From IMG/VR virus record IMGVR_UViG_3300020442_000596, positions 1 to 24,060 of that record: DNA of 24,060 bases. One strand, given 5' to 3'. Origin of the DNA: a virus. This document shows, piece by piece, positions 15,582 through 22,078 of the stretch. Below the pieces are notes generated by a model. That model saw only the letters and a list, made by a program, of their open reading frames with translations, had not been told where the DNA came from and did not search any database. The first letter of the stretch is position 1. Each line of letters opens with the position of its first letter. A program made the position numbers and the translations under genes.

Positions 15582-16224
15582 CCTTAGGGATACCTGCCCA
15601 GTCCTTCTCAAAGATTTCAATACCCTTATCAGTGAGGATGTGATTATACATGTCCTCAAAGACTTTGGGTGGCATCGTACAAATCTCAGCACCGTTGTAC
15701 CATGACCGCACAGCACGTTGTACGTTGCGGATGGATGCTGCCAGGACTTGAGTCTCGCGACGGTGGATGCGATAAACCTCAGAGATAGAACGAACAACCT
15801 CCAGACCTGCGACTGACTGATCATCCAGGCGTCCCACAAAGGGAGACACATAGGTAGCACCTGCCTTGGAAGCGAGAATCGCTTGAGCAGCGCTAAAGAT
15901 CAGAGTCACGTTGGTTCGGATGTGACGCTTGGACAGTTCCTTACACACCATCAGACCATCCACATTACATGGAAGCTTGATGGTAGCGTTGGTCTTGTAC
16001 TTGTCAGCAAGGCGGAAACCTTCGTTCAGCATCTCATCATAGTCACCAACAACCTCCATGGAGATGTCAGGGACCCCAAGTTCCACGAGTTCGTCATAGA
16101 CAGACTCGGGATGGTTACCTGCCTTATAAACCAGGGTAGGGTTGGTAGTGACGCCATCAATCAAACCTGTATCCCACAGGCGACGGATCGTTGGAAGATC
16201 CGCCGTATCAAGAAATATCTTCAT
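15568..16224 (-). CDS. talC: Transaldolase, TalC/fructose-6-phosphate aldolase type
   Basis: Protein of 218 residues, the length of the short TalC/FSA transaldolase class. The visible signature is MKIFLDTADL, then GVTTNPTLVYKAG (Asp6 and Asn28 conserved) and ATIKLPCNVDGL, where Lys83 would be the Schiff-base lysine. TYVSPFVGRLDD and AASIRN follow. Cyanophage TalC moves three-carbon units in the pentose phosphate pathway and is thought to shift host carbon flow toward NADPH and ribose for phage DNA. It starts with an ATGA overlap with the gp32 stop (16221-16224), so it is translated with the replication genes. It converges on gp53. Confidence 0.95.
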   Translation of the reverse strand: MKIFLDTADLPTIRRLWDTGLIDGVTTNPTLVYKAGNHPESVYDELVELGVPDISMEVVGDYDEMLNEGFRLADKYKTNATIKLPCNVDGLMVCKELSKRHIRTNVTLIFSAAQAILASKAGATYVSPFVGRLDDQSVAGLEVVRSISEVYRIHRRETQVLAASIRNVQRAVRSWYNGAEICTMPPKVFEDMYNHILTDKGIEIFEKDWAGIPKVTQF

Positions 16225-17120
16225 TCACCTTCAGCAAGTTTAGCAAAGTAGGAGAGAGCATCGTCTTCTTCTGCTGCTGGAGCAGGAGCACGAGCAGGGG
16301 CAGAAGGAGTGATGTCAGGACTGTTGAAGTTCGGTGTGAAACGACCTTCGCTCTCATCCTCCAGGTCCTCTTGTACCTCGTTAACAGGCTTGTTACGAAG
16401 CACGGTGTCCAGGCGAGTCTTCAGTTCAGCATAAGTCTTGAACTGGTCATCAGCAGTGAACGATGCGAGACTATACTCTTTCTTCCACACTGCTTCGAGA
16501 TCGTTGTCATCCATGTCACCAAGGGTGCTAGGAGAGTCGAACTCAGACTTGTCGTAGTTCCAGTAACCTTCGACCTTGCGGATCTTGACCTTGAAGTCAG
16601 CACCCTTCCAGAGATCGAAAGGATTGATCGGCGTCTCATCAGCGAAAGCAGGTTGCATCGCTTCAGTGATCTTGTCAAAGATCTTCTTACCGAACTTGTA
16701 GAGGAAGACGCGACCCTCGTTCTGAGGATTAGCAGGGTCCTTAACAACATAGATGTTGCTGTAGTAGGACAGCTTACGCTTCTGCTTACGTGCGATCTCT
16801 TTGTCAGAGTCAGCACCACTGTTCCACAGTTCGCGATTCAGTTCGGACACTGGATCTTTCTTGCCCAAAGTGGTCAAGGAGTTCTCGATATACCATCCAC
16901 CAGGACCTTGGAAGGCATGACTCCACACTTGTGCCCAGGGCAGGTCTTCGCCCTCGGGGGCAGGCAGGAAGCGGATCACCGCATAACCATTACCTGCTTT
17001 ATCAACCTCAGGTTTCCAAAGGCGCTCATCAGGACCGCGATTGGACTCAGTTTTGTTCAAAGACTCTGCCTTAGAAAGCAGGTCAGCAAAATTGGACTTC
17101 TTGAGGGATGAAAAAGACAT
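16221..17120 (-). CDS. 32: Single-stranded DNA-binding protein gp32
   Basis: Protein of 299 residues (T4 gp32 is 301) with the expected parts. The N-terminal LAST-like cooperativity region is MSFSSLKKSNFADLLSKAES. The OB-fold core (about 45-220) contains GYAVIRFLPAPEGEDLPWAQ, RKLSYYSNIYVVKDPANPQN and VFLYKFGKKIFDK. The acidic C-terminal tail ends EEDDALSYFAKLAEGE and contacts other replication proteins. The protein contains no cysteine, so the T4 zinc site is absent. The start is supported by GGAG 8 nt upstream. The 55-nt leader holds a hairpin. Confidence 0.95.
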   Translation of the reverse strand: MSFSSLKKSNFADLLSKAESLNKTESNRGPDERLWKPEVDKAGNGYAVIRFLPAPEGEDLPWAQVWSHAFQGPGGWYIENSLTTLGKKDPVSELNRELWNSGADSDKEIARKQKRKLSYYSNIYVVKDPANPQNEGRVFLYKFGKKIFDKITEAMQPAFADETPINPFDLWKGADFKVKIRKVEGYWNYDKSEFDSPSTLGDMDDNDLEAVWKKEYSLASFTADDQFKTYAELKTRLDTVLRNKPVNEVQEDLEDESEGRFTPNFNSPDITPSAPARAPAPAAEEDDALSYFAKLAEGE

Positions 17121-17154
17121 TTGTATTCTCCGTATGTTTGTATTGTGGCTTGTG

Positions 17155-17172
17155 TGCTATCAAAGGATAGCA
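17155..17172 (-). promoter_or_regulatory. Leader hairpin upstream of gp32
   Basis: A perfect 7-bp inverted repeat TGCTATC / GATAGCA with a 4-nt loop lies between the DUF1825 stop and the gp32 ATG. There is no T-run after it, so it does not look like a terminator. T4 gp32 represses its own translation by binding a structured leader, so a similar role is possible here, but this is inference only. Confidence 0.5.
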
Positions 17173-17175
17173 TGG

Positions 17176-17183
17176 TTATTTAG
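17176..17183 (-). promoter_or_regulatory. Possible late promoter box before gp32
   Basis: Minus-strand CTAAATAA resembles the T4-type late box. It includes the TAA stop of the DUF1825 gene and sits 55 nt upstream of the gp32 start. A short AT-rich match of this kind can arise by chance. Confidence 0.3.
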
Positions 17184-17502
17184 ATTTTTCAAGGTCAGCG
17201 ATCATTGTGCGAACCTGATCCTTGAGTCCATTGTAAAACTGAGGATTGACGTCCTCAGGGTTCATGCCCAATAGAGACGCAGCGTCTCGAACTTGTTCCA
17301 GAAGCATTTTAGCATCTGGAGCATCAGAAAGGGTGACCCGCATGAACATGGTCTGCTGAACCTCAATCAGAGCGAACAGTTGCTCAAGTTGCTTGATCTT
17401 TTCATCGACCGTCAGGATGATACCCATACGGTTGATGTCAACGTACAACTCTTGCATCTTCTTCAGCTCTTCTTGAATGATGTCTGACTCAAAGAACTTC
17501 AT
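17176..17502 (-). CDS. DUF1825-like protein, 108 aa
   Basis: Helical protein that resembles the cyanobacterial DUF1825 family. The start MKFFESDIIQEELKKMQELY matches the 'FFdSeIvQqE.k' opening, and FMRVTLSDAPDAKMLLEQV with GMNPEDV matches the later part of the family. Its function is not known. It sits between gp59 and gp32, where T4 has no gene, with an ATGA overlap to gp59, so it is made together with the replication loader and SSB. A cyanobacterial origin is likely but not shown. Confidence 0.75.
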   Translation of the reverse strand: MKFFESDIIQEELKKMQELYVDINRMGIILTVDEKIKQLEQLFALIEVQQTMFMRVTLSDAPDAKMLLEQVRDAASLLGMNPEDVNPQFYNGLKDQVRTMIADLEKSK

Positions 17503-18068
17503 AAGAATAACTGCTGTAGGACTTTCTTGTGCTTGGTAGTGTCCACTTCAAGGAGTGGCACGTATTTGCTGATCTTCTGTCGGCAGGTCTCCCAGACGGG
17601 ATCCGTTGCCTTCACATCTTTTACGAAGTCGAAGATCTTCTCCATGATGACGACTGACTCCAAGTTGATCTTCTTACCCAACCAGAGCTTAATCAGAGTT
17701 GGATGAGGTGATCCTCGGAAGAGACAATCAAAATCATCACATACCTCACGCATGACTTCAGCGTCAGTGCGAAACATGTATGATAGTGATTGTATCCTTT
17801 TTTGGTACTCGATGTAGTTCCGTTCACCGTTAGCAGACATAGCACCGATCCACTCACAATTATCCGCTAGGAAATTGGAGAGATAGAACTGTGCTAGTTG
17901 CTTCTCATCATATTTACGAGACAACTTGACAAAGAAATACTTATCCTTGCGCTTATCGTATGTCTCGGGTTTCGCTTTGCTGTACGGACTCTTGAGGAAG
18001 TTGTAGGTTTTGGAACGGAAGTGATTCCTCATCGCAAGATACATTCTATATGCTTCCAGACCCTTCAC
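17499..18068 (-). CDS. 59: Helicase loader gp59
   Basis: Protein of 189 residues (T4 gp59 is 217). The opening GLEAYRMYLAMRNHF is typical of gp59, followed by YDKRKDKYFFVKLSRKY, FYLSNFLADNCEWIGAM and a C-terminal KISKYVPLLEVDTTKHKKVL helix pair. gp59 loads the gp41 helicase onto gp32-coated forks. The position between gp33 and gp32 follows the T4 order 33-59-32. It has ATGA overlaps at both ends. Confidence 0.9.
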   Translation of the reverse strand: MKGLEAYRMYLAMRNHFRSKTYNFLKSPYSKAKPETYDKRKDKYFFVKLSRKYDEKQLAQFYLSNFLADNCEWIGAMSANGERNYIEYQKRIQSLSYMFRTDAEVMREVCDDFDCLFRGSPHPTLIKLWLGKKINLESVVIMEKIFDFVKDVKATDPVWETCRQKISKYVPLLEVDTTKHKKVLQQLFL

Positions 18069-18343
18069 AGCGACAAGAAACCTCGTGAACCTTTCTTGAT
18101 AAAGTTGAGGCGTTGTGCCTCGTATTTCAGTTTCTCCTTGAGGGGCTTGTTGATAAGTTTACCAACGTTCTCAATCTCGATGTTTTTTTCTTCGCAGAAC
18201 ATCACGATTGCCTCAATGTAGTTCAACTCGGAGTCTTTCACAATTTTCTCTACTTCTAGAGAAAATTTTGCCGCAGTCATAAAGTTTTCCTCAAGTACAT
18301 CATTAATCTTACCAGTCCCCATGTACGCTCCTGTAATAATCAA
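18065..18343 (-). CDS. 33: Late transcription accessory protein gp33
   Basis: Protein of 92 residues (T4 gp33 is 112), recognised by LNYIEAIVMFCEEKNIEIEN, then VGKLINKPLKEKLKYEAQRL and the C-terminal GFLSL, a sliding-clamp-binding type tail. gp33 is the coactivator linking RNA polymerase to the gp45 clamp at late promoters such as those at 12791-12828. The frame opens at ATG 18343, overlapping the nuclease gene by 35 nt; ATG 18322 (MGTGKIND) and 18280 are alternatives. It has an ATGA overlap with gp59. Confidence 0.85.
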   Translation of the reverse strand: MIITGAYMGTGKINDVLEENFMTAAKFSLEVEKIVKDSELNYIEAIVMFCEEKNIEIENVGKLINKPLKEKLKYEAQRLNFIKKGSRGFLSL

Positions 18344-18977
18344 TGTACTCTTTCAGTTTGTGGACGTACTTGAGCTTATCTCTGATTACAAAAACCTGTG
18401 GTTCACCAGTTTCAACAGCTATAATAGTAACTAACTTTTTGACTTTGAGTCCAGTTAGTTCCTGAAACATTATAGCATAGGCAACCTCTTGTGAAAAGTA
18501 GTCTTGAATCCACTCTTCACGTTTTGTCTTCGAGGAGGTCTTGAAGTCAATGATAGCAAGCTCTCCCTCATATTCACCAATACAGTCAACCCGTCCAGCG
18601 AGTTTGAGTGTCTTAGAATATAGGGGTGCTTCAAGTGCGTGTATATTATTTATCTTGTCCAGATAAGGTCTTATCTGACAAAACATCCCCATGGAGAGCA
18701 CATCGTCTTTGTATTGTGAGATGGGGAGATTGCTAAGGTATTCCTCAGCAAGTTTGTGAGTCTTATTGCCACGAGTAGACGCACGCTTAGATACACGGTT
18801 TGCCTCTTCGGCACCGACTCTAGCTCGCCACTGAGCAATACTCTTCTTTTTCATCTCCCCAATAACAGTAGTAACGGAAGGCAACCTGATACCGTCTACC
18901 AGGTAAGTCCTTCCGCTCTTTGTTGTTTCTGCTGTCAGATCAACGAAATTGTGTATGTCTAGGTGATTAAAGACCAA
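18309..18977 (-). CDS. PD-(D/E)XK exonuclease (MGME1/Cas4-like fold)
   Basis: Protein of 222 residues with a PD-(D/E)XK nuclease core: GNKTHKLAEEYL (His74), the acidic EAPLYS (Glu117), GRVDCIG (Asp131), IIDFKTS (Asp144, Lys146) and the QEVAYAIMF helix (Gln163, Tyr167). This set of motifs is found in the MGME1-like and RecB-type single-strand exonucleases common in cyanophages. A role in recombination or DNA processing is likely. The frame opens with TTG at 18977 (11-nt overlap with phoH), with no clear Shine-Dalgarno and no ATG near the start, so the N-terminus is uncertain. Confidence 0.85.
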   Translation of the reverse strand: MVFNHLDIHNFVDLTAETTKSGRTYLVDGIRLPSVTTVIGEMKKKSIAQWRARVGAEEANRVSKRASTRGNKTHKLAEEYLSNLPISQYKDDVLSMGMFCQIRPYLDKINNIHALEAPLYSKTLKLAGRVDCIGEYEGELAIIDFKTSSKTKREEWIQDYFSQEVAYAIMFQELTGLKVKKLVTIIAVETGEPQVFVIRDKLKYVHKLKEYIDYYRSVHGDW

Positions 18978-19710
18978 GGTTAATTTTACTAATCAGGTAG
19001 GATTTCACGAGTCCAGATCGAACGATGTCTTCGACACCAAATTCGACAGAAGTGAACTCATTCATGTTGTCAATGATTTTCATGAAATCCAGGATTCCAT
19101 TCTTTTCATATGTCTTCACCAGGTCAGTCTGTACAACGTCACCAGCAAAGATAACCTTGGTATTCACACCAAGACGGGTGATAATAGAATCGAGTTCGTG
19201 GAAGTTGAGGTTTTGTGACTCATCAACCAGAACGATTGCGTTATCGATGGTAGTACCACGAATGAACGAGGTAGACCAGAATGAGATGCTTTCCTGACCT
19301 TTCAGGTTCTGATACAGCATCTCAAAGGATGCGTCATCAGGCATCTCGAACATGTACCTTACCATATTCTTGTATGGAATCTGGTACAGGTTGCTCTTGT
19401 CCTCATGGTCTCCAGGGAGGAAACCAATCTCTCTAGTAGGAACCAGAGAGCGGACTACGTATAGTTTATCATACTGTGACTTCGGGTCAAGTACCTCTTT
19501 CAAGGCGAGATACATTGCCACAAATGTCTTACCAGTACCAGCAGCTCCATACAGGAAAAGGTTCTGATTCTTGTCATACGCATCCCAGACCTTTTCTTGT
19601 GCTGGTGTTAGCGCTTTAATGTTGAGCATGTGCTCAACGCCGATAGGTTTCCTTTTCATTTGTCTTTTTGTCAGTCCGACCATGGATGGTTGCTTTTTGG
19701 TTACTGGCAT
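18967..19710 (-). CDS. phoH: PhoH-family ATPase
   Basis: Protein of 247 residues with a clear P-loop: LFLYGAAGTGKTF (Walker A, 55-62), IVLVDESQNLN (Walker B, Asp163-Glu164) and a sensor-like VIFAGDVVQTD. The sequence LTPAQEKVWDAYDKNQNLFL precedes the P-loop, as usual in PhoH. PhoH proteins are widespread in marine phages. They are related to the RNA/DNA helicase-type ATPases, and their role in infection is unsettled. The ATG at 19710 (MPVTKKQP) is 3 nt after the previous stop. Confidence 0.95.
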   Translation of the reverse strand: MPVTKKQPSMVGLTKRQMKRKPIGVEHMLNIKALTPAQEKVWDAYDKNQNLFLYGAAGTGKTFVAMYLALKEVLDPKSQYDKLYVVRSLVPTREIGFLPGDHEDKSNLYQIPYKNMVRYMFEMPDDASFEMLYQNLKGQESISFWSTSFIRGTTIDNAIVLVDESQNLNFHELDSIITRLGVNTKVIFAGDVVQTDLVKTYEKNGILDFMKIIDNMNEFTSVEFGVEDIVRSGLVKSYLISKINLGL

Positions 19711-19713
19711 AGG

Positions 19714-19953
19714 CTAGGGTGCCTCAAAACGGGCATAGGGGTGGTGTTTTTTGACATTACGTAGACGGTCTTTGAAACCGTCTGGAAGCTTGTCCTGATA
19801 GTCTCCGACTCCAGATACAGACGCTGCTGCGCCTGCCTGCCAGTCTCTATCCCAGTCAGGATTGTCTTCCTTCCACTGACCATACTCTGTCATTGTCATG
19901 GAGAGTTCTTTAGTCTCCCCAGTCTTCAAATTCTTAACTGGATAAGTTGGCAT
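19714..19953 (-). CDS. Small conserved phage protein, FmdB-like N-terminus, 79 aa
   Basis: It begins MPTYPVKNLKTGETKELSMT, like the FmdB/zinc-ribbon-related small proteins of T4-like phages, but the cysteines of a zinc ribbon are absent. The rest (GVGDYQDKLPDGFKDRLRNV, then KKHHPYARF) matches the 'GVGD..K.PDGFK..L..I' ending common in that phage group. Function unknown. Its start overlaps the preceding stop as TGATG. Confidence 0.75.
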   Translation of the reverse strand: MPTYPVKNLKTGETKELSMTMTEYGQWKEDNPDWDRDWQAGAAASVSGVGDYQDKLPDGFKDRLRNVKKHHPYARFEAP

Positions 19954-20168
19954 CAGTCTTTCTCCTTTGCTTTCTTGTTAAAACCAAAAGGTCCGACCTT
20001 ATCCTTCACTCGTTCCTTCATTACGGCAGTACCGAGTGCTTCCATAACCTTGAGTACATCTTCTGCCTTGTGTGGACCTGTGCCCATACGCTCGGCAGCG
20101 AAGTTGTACTTCTGAAAAAACTCATCAGAGACGAGTTTGTAATCATCAACTGTAATCGGTTCAATCAT
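19953..20168 (-). CDS. Small hypothetical protein, 71 aa
   Basis: Helical small protein (MIEPITVDDYKLVSDEFFQK, then EDVLKVMEALGTAVMKERVK), with a lysine-rich end (FGFNKKAKEKD) and no recognised domain. ATG 20168 forms an ATGA overlap with the thyX stop and is preferred; an ATG two codons upstream (20174) is equally possible. It resembles small genes commonly found beside thyX and phoH in cyanophages, but I cannot name a family. Confidence 0.65.
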   Translation of the reverse strand: MIEPITVDDYKLVSDEFFQKYNFAAERMGTGPHKAEDVLKVMEALGTAVMKERVKDKVGPFGFNKKAKEKD

Positions 20169-20800
20169 GACCATTCAAGTGCTTCAGCACAAATAGGGAA
20201 CTGTTCAACAAATATAGCACGGCACGCTTCCGCGATGTCCATGTGTTCTTTTTGGGTGCCATTGGCACTCCGTAAATTTATATAGTGGATCCAGGATCTA
20301 CACGAGCCTGTCATGTAGATACGAGTAGGCACAGCAAGAGGAAGCACAAAACGGGCACACTCTTTAGCAATATTCTGACGAAGCAGCTCATTATAAAGAT
20401 CCATGCCCTCTTCAAAGTGCCTGGCAATTTTCCGTTGTAATAGAGTCCTAGTCTCGGGACTGATATCATCGATTGAGTTTTGCCTGTTCTTGTCATCTTG
20501 CCTCCGCAGATCTGGAACAGGGATTTCGTTGGATAGTAGATTAGTGTCAGCATACCTTTGCGAAAATTCTTGATATGTGAAACTACGGTGACGCAAAATT
20601 TGAGCCGCCAGTCCTCTGGTGGTCTCAATCTCTAGTGTCATGAACGATTGTTCAAAAACGCTCCAATGATCGTGCTTAATACAATACTTAAGGAGACCAG
20701 CAACCTTAGGATTTTCCTGGTTGTTGGGGTTGCTAACTCTCGCCACATACCCCATAACTTTCTCGGCGTCAGGGGTAACACTAATAAGACGTACTGTCAT
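20165..20800 (-). CDS. thyX: Flavin-dependent thymidylate synthase ThyX
   Basis: Protein of 211 residues with the ThyX motif RHR-x7-S: RHRSFTYQEFSQRY (Arg70, His71, Arg72, Ser80). It also has the upstream HDHWSVFEQSFMTLEIE and the C-terminal GSCRSWIHYINLRSANGTQK active-site region. It makes dTMP from dUMP using FAD, NADPH and methylene-tetrahydrofolate, supplying DNA precursors during infection. It is complete by comparison with the family (about 210-250 aa). It starts with an ATGA overlap (20797-20800). Confidence 0.95.
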   Translation of the reverse strand: MTVRLISVTPDAEKVMGYVARVSNPNNQENPKVAGLLKYCIKHDHWSVFEQSFMTLEIETTRGLAAQILRHRSFTYQEFSQRYADTNLLSNEIPVPDLRRQDDKNRQNSIDDISPETRTLLQRKIARHFEEGMDLYNELLRQNIAKECARFVLPLAVPTRIYMTGSCRSWIHYINLRSANGTQKEHMDIAEACRAIFVEQFPICAEALEWS

Positions 20801-21027
20801 TCGGTTTCTTCAGTTTGATTTTTGGTGTGTTGGTAGAGTGCCTCAAAGATCTCATCTGCTAGATCTTCAAGGTCTTCTGTCTCAGATTCAAAGTTGAACA
20901 TGTCATCCTTACGCTTGAGGAGCTCGTCAACTTGACTTGAGATATTCTTTTTTGTTGAAAAGTTTTGCGACGACTTTTCCATTGGTCCATTCAATGTTTT
21001 GGATTGATCCTTTCCCCAGTTTATCAT
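20797..21027 (-). CDS. Small acidic hypothetical protein, start uncertain
   Basis: Acidic helical protein; the convincing part is SSQVDELLKRKDDMFNFESE, then TEDLEDLADEIFEALYQH. The frame opens at ATG 21027, but that start overlaps the previous gene (ending 20927) by 101 nt in another frame and lacks a Shine-Dalgarno. A later ATG at 20901 (MFNFESET) has AAGGA just upstream but removes the SSQVDELL segment. Its end is coupled to thyX by ATGA. Function unknown. Confidence 0.55.
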   Translation of the reverse strand: MINWGKDQSKTLNGPMEKSSQNFSTKKNISSQVDELLKRKDDMFNFESETEDLEDLADEIFEALYQHTKNQTEETE

Positions 21028-21226
21028 AGTAACAGTTGAAAATGTCTACCTTGAGACCTGATACTATGTCATACTTTTGAACGCCATTGACCATATAAGA
21101 CACCATATAGGCATTCCTGGGGAGTCTGGTATCTCTTGCTTTGTCAGGTTGGCAATCTACGTGGAGGACAGAGATTTGGTACTTGTCCTCCCTAATCGGG
21201 ATTTCGTCGTTAGAGTCCCACATCAT
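20927..21226 (-). CDS. Hypothetical protein, about 99 aa
   Basis: Small, probably beta-rich protein (KYQISVLHVDCQPDKARDTR, then NAYMVSYMVNGVQKYDIVSG and KVDIFNCYYDKLGKGSIQNI). The frame opens with GTG at 21241, but ATG 21226 (MMWDSNDEIPI) overlaps the DUF6433 stop as ATGA and is the better start. It resembles a short conserved protein seen in T4-like cyanophages; no function is known. Confidence 0.7.
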   Translation of the reverse strand: MMWDSNDEIPIREDKYQISVLHVDCQPDKARDTRLPRNAYMVSYMVNGVQKYDIVSGLKVDIFNCYYDKLGKGSIQNIEWTNGKVVAKLFNKKEYLKSS

Positions 21227-21675
21227 CCACGGTTCCCCCACTCAATGGCGGGGAATGCTTCTGCTACAACTTGTTTGGTAATTCTGTAATTCTCTTGGAG
21301 ACTCTTATTACAACACTGAACCAAGAGATCTGCCTCTTGCTTCGTAAGACCCTCTAAGAGTTGAATGAAGAGTTGTTCGCGTCGCATACTTGTCAGGGAG
21401 CTGTCTCCACCTTTGAAGTAGCGATAAAGTCCACGATATTCGTGATCCAAGCGAGTATGTTCTGTACCTGCGGGTGCTTCGTTTGCTTTGAACGGAACCT
21501 CACCAGGTGGCATCAGGTATTCGAGGGATTCATCAAAGTTGATGATCAGCAGTGCTCTAACACCTGGGTTGTTGTACTTTTGAAGGAGCTCTACCTTCTC
21601 CTTCTTGGTTTTCGCTGAGGAGACCTTCTGGAAGATCTCCGTAAGCAGCGCATCATTAGGTAATTCTTTAGCCAT
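21223..21675 (-). CDS. DUF6433-like conserved phage protein, 150 aa
   Basis: Protein of 150 residues similar to the DUF6433 proteins of T4-like phages: SSAKTKKEKVELLQKYNNPG, then FDESLEYLMPPGEVPFKANE, EHTRLDHEYRGLYRYFKGGD and MRREQLFIQLLEGLTKQEAD. The 'lLPeG.PPyk.neap.g.eht.L' and 'kREqLFiqLLE.l...Ea' patterns are the family core. Function unknown; genes of this family usually lie among early or middle genes. A consensus-like sigma70 promoter lies 22 nt upstream, so it probably begins a new transcript that continues through thyX and phoH. Confidence 0.8.
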   Translation of the reverse strand: MAKELPNDALLTEIFQKVSSAKTKKEKVELLQKYNNPGVRALLIINFDESLEYLMPPGEVPFKANEAPAGTEHTRLDHEYRGLYRYFKGGDSSLTSMRREQLFIQLLEGLTKQEADLLVQCCNKSLQENYRITKQVVAEAFPAIEWGNRG

Positions 21676-21697
21676 GGATAAGAATAGTCATTTCAGG

Positions 21698-21726
21698 ATT
21701 ATACTATTAATCGTCGTCCTCGTCAA
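21698..21726 (-). promoter_or_regulatory. Sigma70-type promoter upstream of DUF6433 gene
   Basis: Minus-strand TTGACG (21726-21721), a 17-nt spacer and TATAAT (21703-21698) differ from consensus at one base. The -35 box lies in the last codons of the membrane-protein gene and the spacer includes its TAA stop. Predicted transcription would start about 16 nt before the ATG at 21675. It resembles the promoter at 1883-1911 in form and in its short leader. Confidence 0.75.
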
Positions 21727-21943
21727 CATAGTACGAGTCGTCGAGTTCAATGAAGCGAACTGCCACCAGTTCTTCATTGATATACTGCCCTTCTTCGTCA
21801 TAAAACTCAGGGTGAGTATAGGTTTCATATAGGTTAGATTTTCTATCTACAGTTTCTTTGTAGATCCAACCAATGATGCCACCGATAGCGAACGTCAAGA
21901 TGATCGCGACGGCGGAGAAAAATAGGACTGCGTTACTGGTCAT
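21707..21943 (-). CDS. Small membrane protein, one transmembrane segment, 78 aa
   Basis: The N-terminus carries a single hydrophobic segment (about 6-27: VLFFSAVAIILTFAIGGIIG). It is followed by a basic turn and a tyrosine- and acid-rich soluble tail ending in DEDDD. By the positive-inside rule the tail after KETVDRK would be cytoplasmic. The start at ATG 21943 is supported by AAGGAG at 21953-21948; a GTG one codon earlier is possible. Similar single-pass proteins are common in cyanophages, function unknown. Confidence 0.75.
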   Translation of the reverse strand: MTSNAVLFFSAVAIILTFAIGGIIGWIYKETVDRKSNLYETYTHPEFYDEEGQYINEELVAVRFIELDDSYYVDEDDD

Positions 21944-22065
21944 CACTCTCCTTTTCGAGTTATGTCTAACTTGATCCTCAGACGGATCCGCCTCCAGAAG
22001 ATGGGAAGGGAACAGTCTAAGTCTATTTGACTTGGTTTCTCCCTCCTTGCCGCCTTCGGCAACAT
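21943..22065 (-). CDS. Possible 40-aa ORF in the leader of the membrane-protein gene
   Basis: An ATG at 22065 opens a basic 40-codon frame (MLPKAARREKPSQIDLDCSL to LDITRKGE) that ends in a TGATG overlap with the next start. It could be a small coupled gene, or simply an open leader carrying the hairpin at 22047-22062. No family is recognised and the ribosome site is weak. Confidence 0.3.
   Translation of the reverse strand: MLPKAARREKPSQIDLDCSLPIFWRRIRLRIKLDITRKGE
22047..22062 (-). promoter_or_regulatory. Leader hairpin
   Basis: A perfect 6-bp stem TTGCCG / CGGCAA with tetraloop AAGG (minus strand) lies between the 114-aa gene and the membrane-protein gene. There is no following T-run, so a terminator role is doubtful; it could protect or regulate the transcript. 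Confidence 0.45.
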
Positions 22066-22078
22066 TAACTCTATGCCT

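Noticed and set aside
16191-17111. 306-codon open frame on the plus strand opposite gp32
   Set aside because: It is antisense to a clear gp32 gene; the translation has no family pattern and such frames follow from the codon bias of the real gene.
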